Assembly (NCBI RefSeq): GCF_905171765.1
Contig: NC_053394.1
Location: forward strand, 161,975,183-162,039,182
DNA from: Bufo bufo
Taxonomy: Eukaryota; Chordata; Amphibia; Anura; Bufonidae
Direction: 5' to 3'
DNA: 64,000 bases
The position numbers and the translations under genes are program-made. The first letter of the stretch is position 1; each line of letters starts with the position of its first letter. Below are positions 58,794 to 64,000 of this stretch, one piece after another. The notes beneath the pieces were generated by a model that was not told the DNA's origin, searched no databases, and saw only the letters and a program-made list of their open reading frames with translations.

Positions 58794-60452
58794 TGAACAG
58801 GAAGCATAAACCCTTTTGAGAGGCCGCCGAGCGTTCCGCTTGCCCAGAACCCCCGGCTCCCCCTGGAAAGGACTGCCCCCCCCTGACCGGAGCCATCACC
58901 CTCATCCACAATCCGATGTCCTTATGGTCCCACCGGATGGTGGACCGAGCCGCTTTTCGTTGTCTAAATTGCTCATCGTACCTCAACCATCCCATCCCCC
59001 CATATGTCCGATAAGCCTCTCCTATTGCATCCAGGTAACAGAAAAGCGCGGAACAATTTTCCGGCGCCTTTTTCCCAATGACACTGGCCAGGATAACGAA
59101 CGCCTGCATCCAGTTCGAGAAAGTCCGCGGAATCAAACGGCATCGCCGCCTATCCTCATCCTCCTTCTTCTTATCCTCCCTCCTATCTCTATCCAAATTA
59201 AACCGTTCTAGCGGGAGCAATGAGAATATGTCCACGTACTCCCCCTTCCATATTTTTTCCCTCAACTCTGACTTAAGGTGAGCCCCCAGTGGCCCTTCAA
59301 AACAAACGTATACCTCCCCTCTCGCCCCATCGTCCAACCGTGGTTCCCCCCCCATCCTTTTCCGTATTCGCTTCCTTATCTCTACCACCGGCCTTGTCCA
59401 CCGGACCTGTCACTGGAACCCCCAATGACCCACCACTGCCTGCGCCCGCGATCCCGCCGTCCCCCGGCCCAACAGACCCAGCCGTCTGCCCCTGACCCCC
59501 GGACCCTGCCCCTTGTATGCCCCAAGCCGCCACCGGAGACCCTGTCCCTGGCCCCACATTTACCAACCCCTTCACTAAATCCCTCAACCCTCCTAACAAT
59601 GCCTCTAACCCCCCCGCAACAGACCCCTGTGGGCCCCCCCCAACCCCAGGACCCCCCCCCAATACAAGCCACCGCTAATGCTGAATCCCCTTGAATCTCA
59701 CCTGGCTGCGTGGACGCTGTGATTCCACCAGCCGGAACGTGATGTCGTGGATCTTGACCGGCGCTGATCTCCCCTCTGGACAATCTCCAATCTTCAGCAC
59801 TACCAGTGCCCACTCTTGCTGCTTGAGATCCCAGAGCCTGCAGTTCTGCAGCTTGCCCACTAGAGGCCGCCATTTCCCCGGCTGAGACTGACACTGGAGC
59901 CTGCAATACTGCAGCTCGACCACTGGAGGCCGCCATTTCCCCAGAAGACGTCGATGCTGAGCCAGCTCCGTGCTGCCCGATCAGAGAATCCTGCTCCCGG
60001 CCGCCATCTTGACCACGCCGTCCCCCAGATGGATCCCGGACTTCGCTCCCACGGCATGCCAGGTGAGCCCGCCCTGGCCCACCTGCCGATCCTGGTCCCG
60101 CTCCCACGTCGCCTGATTCAGGGGTGGAGATGTCAGGTCTCTCCTGCCCAGGGCCCCGCCGTGAAACCGGATTCCTCCCGGCACGCGACCGCCCGGCTCT
60201 ACTGCTCCTACCTGCGGTGCGTGCCGGAGGGTCCCTGATGGGGCTCCGTACCCGGCGCCGGACCCTCGGGGTCTCCTCCGGACTTAGGCGCGCCGGAGGC
60301 CTGGTCCTCCGCGGCCGGCGAATAGGGAGGGCTGTGGAGGCCGAATCCCCTGACCCCGGAAGCAAGCCTTGAACCGTCGCCTGGAGCCATTCGGGTCCCT
60401 TGCTCTCAGCTGCCGCCCGGAGCTGCGCCAGCAAAGCATCAACAGAAGACAT
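58615..60452 (-). CDS. Ngaro gag, two overlapping frames
   Basis: The first frame starts at an ATG at 60,452 (MSSVDALLAQLRAAAESKGP) and is Pro/Gly/Arg-rich and disordered, ending at 59,382. The second frame, 59,388-58,615, holds the folded part: YVDIFSLLPLERFNLDRDRR, TFSNWMQAFVILASVIGKKA and a C-terminal Cys/His finger (LCFLFNEGGCKYGDKCKFKH, then CSSCGGSHGAQRC). The frames differ near 59,385, so a frameshift (mutational or programmed) joins them. C-runs upstream at 59,634-59,660 could have slipped. The zinc finger suits nucleic-acid binding. The pol frame starts inside its end. Confidence 0.82.
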
Positions 60453-60499
60453 CTTCGGGAAAAGGTCAGTCACTAACGAGGTAACGCAGCAGCAGGACA

Positions 60500-60707
60500 G
60501 GGGCTGCTGAAAGACTGTTGTCCCGCACAAGATGACCCTGATCCCGCCTCCCGCTACCCCTTTTAAACCCTACACTCCTCCCCTAACGCCCCTCCACCTC
60601 TCATCCTTGCAATACCCCTTAACCCTAAGCCTCCCAACTCACTCCCTCCAAACGCCTGTCATGCCAGGCCTACCCCCAGTCTTGCAGCCTTAAGTCCGGC
60701 CTGTACT
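60500..60707 (-). repeat. Ngaro split repeat A1 (5' end)
   Basis: Partner of A2; the element's 5' terminus is at 60,707, followed outward by ggacctgtgatgatgtcatc. Confidence 0.92.
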
Positions 60708-61049
60708 GGACCTGTGATGATGTCATCACAGGTCCTGGCAGATATACCTTTGAAACCTAGGAACTACACCATTTTTGGTGCAGTTCCTTTGCTAGATTCT
60801 GCAGGACCTGTGATGTTGAAGATGATGTCATCACAGGTCCTGGCAGATGCACTGTTCTAACCTGGGAACTACACTTTACACTGTGCAGTTCCCTTACAGG
60901 ACCTGTGATGACATCATCAAAGGTCCTTTAGCTGTAGAAAGATAAACAGGAGCAATTAGGGGGCGGGGCCTCTCCTCCACTTCGGGCCCCTCTTTCCCAC
61001 GGGCCCCATAGCAGCTGCGTGGTCTGCCTATATGGTAGGTACGCCACTG
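60708..61049. repeat. hAT-like element right end with 'ggacctgtgatgatgtcatc' palindromes
   Basis: Three copies of a palindromic word related to ggacctgtgatgatgtcatc (60,709, about 60,803 and 60,898) alternate with 'gggaactacac'. TGATGTCATCA resembles a CRE/ATF site. Confidence 0.6.
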
Positions 61050-61459
61050 GGTCACACTGTAAGCAGTGTGTAGGAGATACGGTCACGGTGTAAGCAGTGT
61101 GTAGGAGATACGGTCACGGTGTAAGCAGTGTGTAGGAAATACGGTCACGGTGTAAGCAGTGTGTAGGAGATGCGGTCACGGTGTAAGCAGTGTGTAGGAG
61201 ATACGGTCACGGTGTAAGCAGTGTGTAGGTGATGCAGTCAAGGTGTAAGCAGTGTGTAGGAGATACGGTCACGGTGTAAGCAGTGTGTAGGAGATACAGT
61301 CACGGTGTAAGCAGTGTGTAGGAGATACGGTCACGGTGTAAGCAGTGTGTAGGAGATGCGGTCACGGTGTAAGCAGTGTGTAGGTGATGCGGTCACGGTG
61401 TAAGCAGTGTGTAGGAGATACGGTCACGGTGTAAGCAGTGTGTAGGAAATACGGTCGTT
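61050..61459. repeat. 31-bp minisatellite, about 13 units (right arm)
   Basis: Unit gtgtaagcagtgtgtaggag plus atacggtcacg. The left arm has about three units, so the array expanded here or shrank there. Confidence 0.93.
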
Positions 61460-62120
61460 TAATTCTCCATCGTCACAGTATTTATAGTTACCTCATCAGT
61501 ATTACAGTCACTCACATTGGTTGAATTGGCACATGAATACACATGTGAGCAGTAACGCCACGTCAAGGCTCCAACCCTTGTTACTGACCAGTCAAACACA
61601 CCATACTTTTCATTCATACGCATTTGGTATTCCAGATGTTTTGGACTACACCTCCCATAATGCTTTGCCAGCATGATGGGAGATGTAATTCACAGCATGT
61701 GGACGGCGTATGGTTGCCGACCTGTGAACTCGCGGTGATCACCGTACACAATGCTGAAGTAGCGGTGCAAACAGGAGCAGCTTGTCACCTGTCAGATGCC
61801 CCTTCACTGCTCCAGCCGGGGGCGCGGGCCTCAAACATGGGCTTCTTCATTCCACTTCAGGTACTTCGTGTTCCATAGGAGAACATGCTGGTCAGAGTTG
61901 TGACACAAAAAAAAAAAATTAAAATGGTTAGAGTAAATGGCAGAACAGACGCAGGGCAGCAGACGGACGGTCCACATATATACAGCAGACAGACACACAG
62001 ATTGTGGGAGACACACAGACGGAGATGACTGAATCCAGTGAGCGACGGATTTGGTGGCAGATGTGGGGCAGTCCCTCTGGCTGGGAATTTATTTTTATTT
62101 TTTGTTAAACTAGGGTTGTA

Positions 62121-62819
62121 CTGAAGGACGTAAACTCTCGCAGCTGTTTATTGTCCATAGAGTTTACAAAACACCGTTTTTTTTTTGTTCCGTATAGGGT
62201 TTAGGCCCACGGATGAATGTCCAAGATGCTCTGTGGTTTCTGCAGATTTGTTGCATATGATGTGGACGTGCGAGAGGTTAGGGAGATACTGGGAGTTGGT
62301 ACGTCAGATAATACAGGACGTTTACAAGGTACGAATACCCTCTGACCCTAAAGTGTGTGTTTTAGGATATGTCTCTGAATTGGCCACAGGTCAGGTACAT
62401 AAAATAGCTATAGGTAGAATGTTATATGTTGCTAGAAAGTTAATCGCCCTACATTGGATACAGACAGCGCCGCCAATCCTAGGCGAATTCCTAAGTGCGG
62501 TTGACATGATGCTGAGTTATGAACGGATGGTATATCTGAAGCGTGGATGCCCAGCGAAATTTGAAAAATTGTGGGATCCATGGCTGTCGTTTCGACGTCT
62601 GAATAGAAATGTTTAACAATGTGCCTTTGTATTTTGCAGGTTAGGGTGGGTTGGGAGGGGTGGGGGGGTTGGTTTGAAACTTGATTACTACACATAGGCT
62701 GGTATCCTTTTTGTTATTAGCCTTATGGACAGTATGTCTCTATGTCATCCTTGTTTGTAATGTGTTAAAACGTATATCTACACTGTAAAATGTTCAATAA
62801 AAAAGATCTGATTTAAAAA
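62121..62819 (+). mobile_element. 5'-truncated L1/Tx1-type LINE insertion
   Basis: It is flanked by the 14-bp target duplication aaactagggttgta (62,107-62,120 and 62,820-62,833). It ends with AATAAA (62,795) and a short A-tail. The left arm has the empty site at about 31,230. It carries the ORF2 tail. Confidence 0.9.
62185..62616 (+). pseudogene. L1/Tx1-type ORF2 C-terminal fragment
   Basis: The 143 codons include RPTDECPRCSVVSADLLHMM followed by WTCERLGRYWELV, the C-x-x-C...H-M-x-W-x-C knuckle of L1-type ORF2, and end KLWDPWLSFRRLNRNV. Open to its natural stop, but RT and endonuclease are missing because of 5' truncation. Confidence 0.8.
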
Positions 62820-62879
62820 AAACTAGGGTTGTACACATCGAACACACAGGCCACACGTGCTGCACAGCTCCACATCTAA

Positions 62880-63727
62880 CGCACAGCCCACAAATATAGT
62901 ACACTGCCCCCCCCCCCAAATATACTGCACATCCATCACCCAATATACTGCACAGACACACCCCAATATATTGCGCAGTCAACTTCAATATACTGCGTAG
63001 ATAGCCACCCATATACTGCACAGAAAGAACACCAATATGCTGCACAGACCACTCAAATATACTGCGCAGACACACACAATATACTGCGTAGATAACCCCC
63101 CCCATATACTGCGTAGATAGCCCCCCAATAAACTGCGTAGACCCCACAACTTCAATATACTGGGCGGACACCACCCAATATACTGTGCAGACCTCCCTAT
63201 ATACTGCGCAGACATCCCCCCGTATACTGCGCAGACATCCCCCCGTATACTGCGCAGACATCCCCCCGTATACTGCGCAGACAGACCCCCCCCGTATACT
63301 GCGCAGACAGACCCCCCCATATACTGCGCAGACAGACCCCCCCCATATACTGCGCAGACAGACCCCCCCATATACTGCGCAGACAGACCCCCCCCATATA
63401 CTGCGCAGACAGACCCCCCCATATACTGCGCAGACAGACCCCCCCATATATTGCGCAGACAGACCCCCCCCATATATTGCGCAGACAGACCCCCCCCATA
63501 TATTGCGCAGACAGACCCCCCCATATACTGCGCAGACAGACCCCCCCATATACTGCGCAGACAGACACCCCCCATATACTGCGCAGACAGACCCCCCCAT
63601 ATACTGCGCAGACAGACCCCCCCATATACTGCGCAGACAGACCCCCCCATATACTGCGCAGACAGACCCCCCCATATACTGCGCAGACAGACCCCCCCAT
63701 ATACTGCGCAGACAGACCCCCTATATA
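62880..63727. repeat. C-rich minisatellite, 24-26 bp unit (right arm)
   Basis: Inverted counterpart of 30,016-31,170, with fewer units. Units read 'atatactgcgcagacaga' plus 6-8 C's. Confidence 0.95.
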
Positions 63728-64000
63728 ATAGAACCTATATATAAGAGAACAATCACTCAAGAACCAATATTACAATTGCTCCTGCAAAGGGTTAAAAGCG
63801 CTTTTGAAATGGATATTTATACTACCCTAGGCGCTTGCGCACTGGGACGTAATTTTTCCCTACCCCACACTGCGCAGGCGCGTATATCGGGTGGATTTTC
63901 ATGAGTTAACCGCGCTTGCGCACTGGGCCGTAATTTTTCCCTACCTCGGCTCCCCGACACATGCGCAGTGTCCCAGTGTGCTGCTGAAATCGGCAGTGAG

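Larger units (their letters stand above)
54221..60707 (-). mobile_element. Ngaro retrotransposon with split direct repeats
   Basis: Read on the minus strand it is A1 (60,707-60,500), coding region, B1 (55,480-55,011), A2 (55,010-54,803), a 112-bp piece, then B2 (54,690-54,221). A1/A2 (208 bp) and B1/B2 (470 bp) look identical. This A1-ORFs-B1-A2-B2 order is diagnostic of Ngaro, whose tyrosine recombinase makes a circular intermediate. No target duplication flanks it, as expected. It is young: few lesions in about 5 kb of coding sequence. Confidence 0.93.
53329..61049. mobile_element. hAT-like element, 7.7 kb, 8-bp TSD, hosting a Ngaro
   Basis: The left end CAGGGGCGTACATA (53,329) is mirrored by the right end TAGGTACGCCACTG (61,049). 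The target duplication is GGTCACAG (53,321-53,328) versus GGTCACAC (61,050-61,057), one mismatch. The target lies in the 31-bp minisatellite. The element's own sequence is 53,329-54,220 and 60,708-61,049; no transposase is seen. Its ends resemble those of 10,199-12,069 (CAGTGGCGT). Confidence 0.85.
52608..64000 (-). repeat. Right arm of the 3-kb inverted repeat (with insertions, runs off the edge)
   Basis: Reverse complement of 29,822-32,646 after removal of 53,329-61,049 and 62,121-62,819. It also has about 75 bp extra at 63,838-63,912, a local duplication. The arm still matches at 64,000, so its outer end lies outside the window. Confidence 0.85.

Noticed and set aside
59278..60372. Proline-rich plus-strand ORFs
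   Set aside because: Antisense shadows of the Gly/Arg-rich Ngaro gag leader.
62794..63904. Long ORFs on both strands, mirror of the left arm
   Set aside because: Same minisatellite by-product in inverted orientation.

Overview
This window is vertebrate nuclear DNA, most likely from a frog or toad. It carries a spliced glutathione S-transferase pi (GSTP) gene with consensus GT/AG introns and very long, repeat-filled introns. Around it lie piggyBac, hAT, DIRS, Ngaro and Penelope elements, L1/Tx1-type LINE pieces and many TTAA-flanked palindromic MITEs, a mixture typical of anuran genomes. I see no rRNA, tRNA, operon or CRISPR array.

Left third (1-29,700): two GSTP copies lie head to tail on the minus strand. 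Copy A shows only its promoter, exon 1 and exon 2 (2,753-205) and runs off the left edge. Copy B is complete in seven exons (29,436 down to 13,283) and encodes 210 residues, the same length as human GSTP1. In both, the ATG is split by intron 1 (A|TG). A diverged direct duplication (1-2,931 and 26,219-29,693) covers promoter, exon 1, intron 1 and exon 2. Introns and spacers hold a 28-bp minisatellite, a cold-shock-domain-like ORF, an LTR-like stretch, a 1.9-kb hAT-like element with a perfect 8-bp target duplication, L1-type ORF2 remains, a dead hAT transposase and many MITEs.

Right two thirds (29,694-64,000): two inverted arms of about 3 kb, each with a G-rich minisatellite, face each other. 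Between them lie a broken terminal coding exon and an 18.3-kb piggyBac element (33,739-52,008, TTAA on both sides). The piggyBac contains a DIRS retrotransposon (about 38,800-51,197), and the DIRS contains a Penelope-like insertion (40,196-48,113) with a 13-bp target duplication. The right arm is split by a 7.7-kb hAT-like element (53,329-61,049), which houses a nearly intact Ngaro retrotransposon with gag, RT/RNase H, tyrosine recombinase and an SGNH hydrolase. A short L1-type insertion (62,121-62,819) splits the same arm again.

The working host gene is GSTP copy B. The rest is mobile DNA whose nesting gives a relative time order: inverted-arm element, then piggyBac, then DIRS, then Penelope on one branch, and hAT-like element then Ngaro on the other. 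All boundaries were read by eye; identities come from recalled family motifs, not searches.
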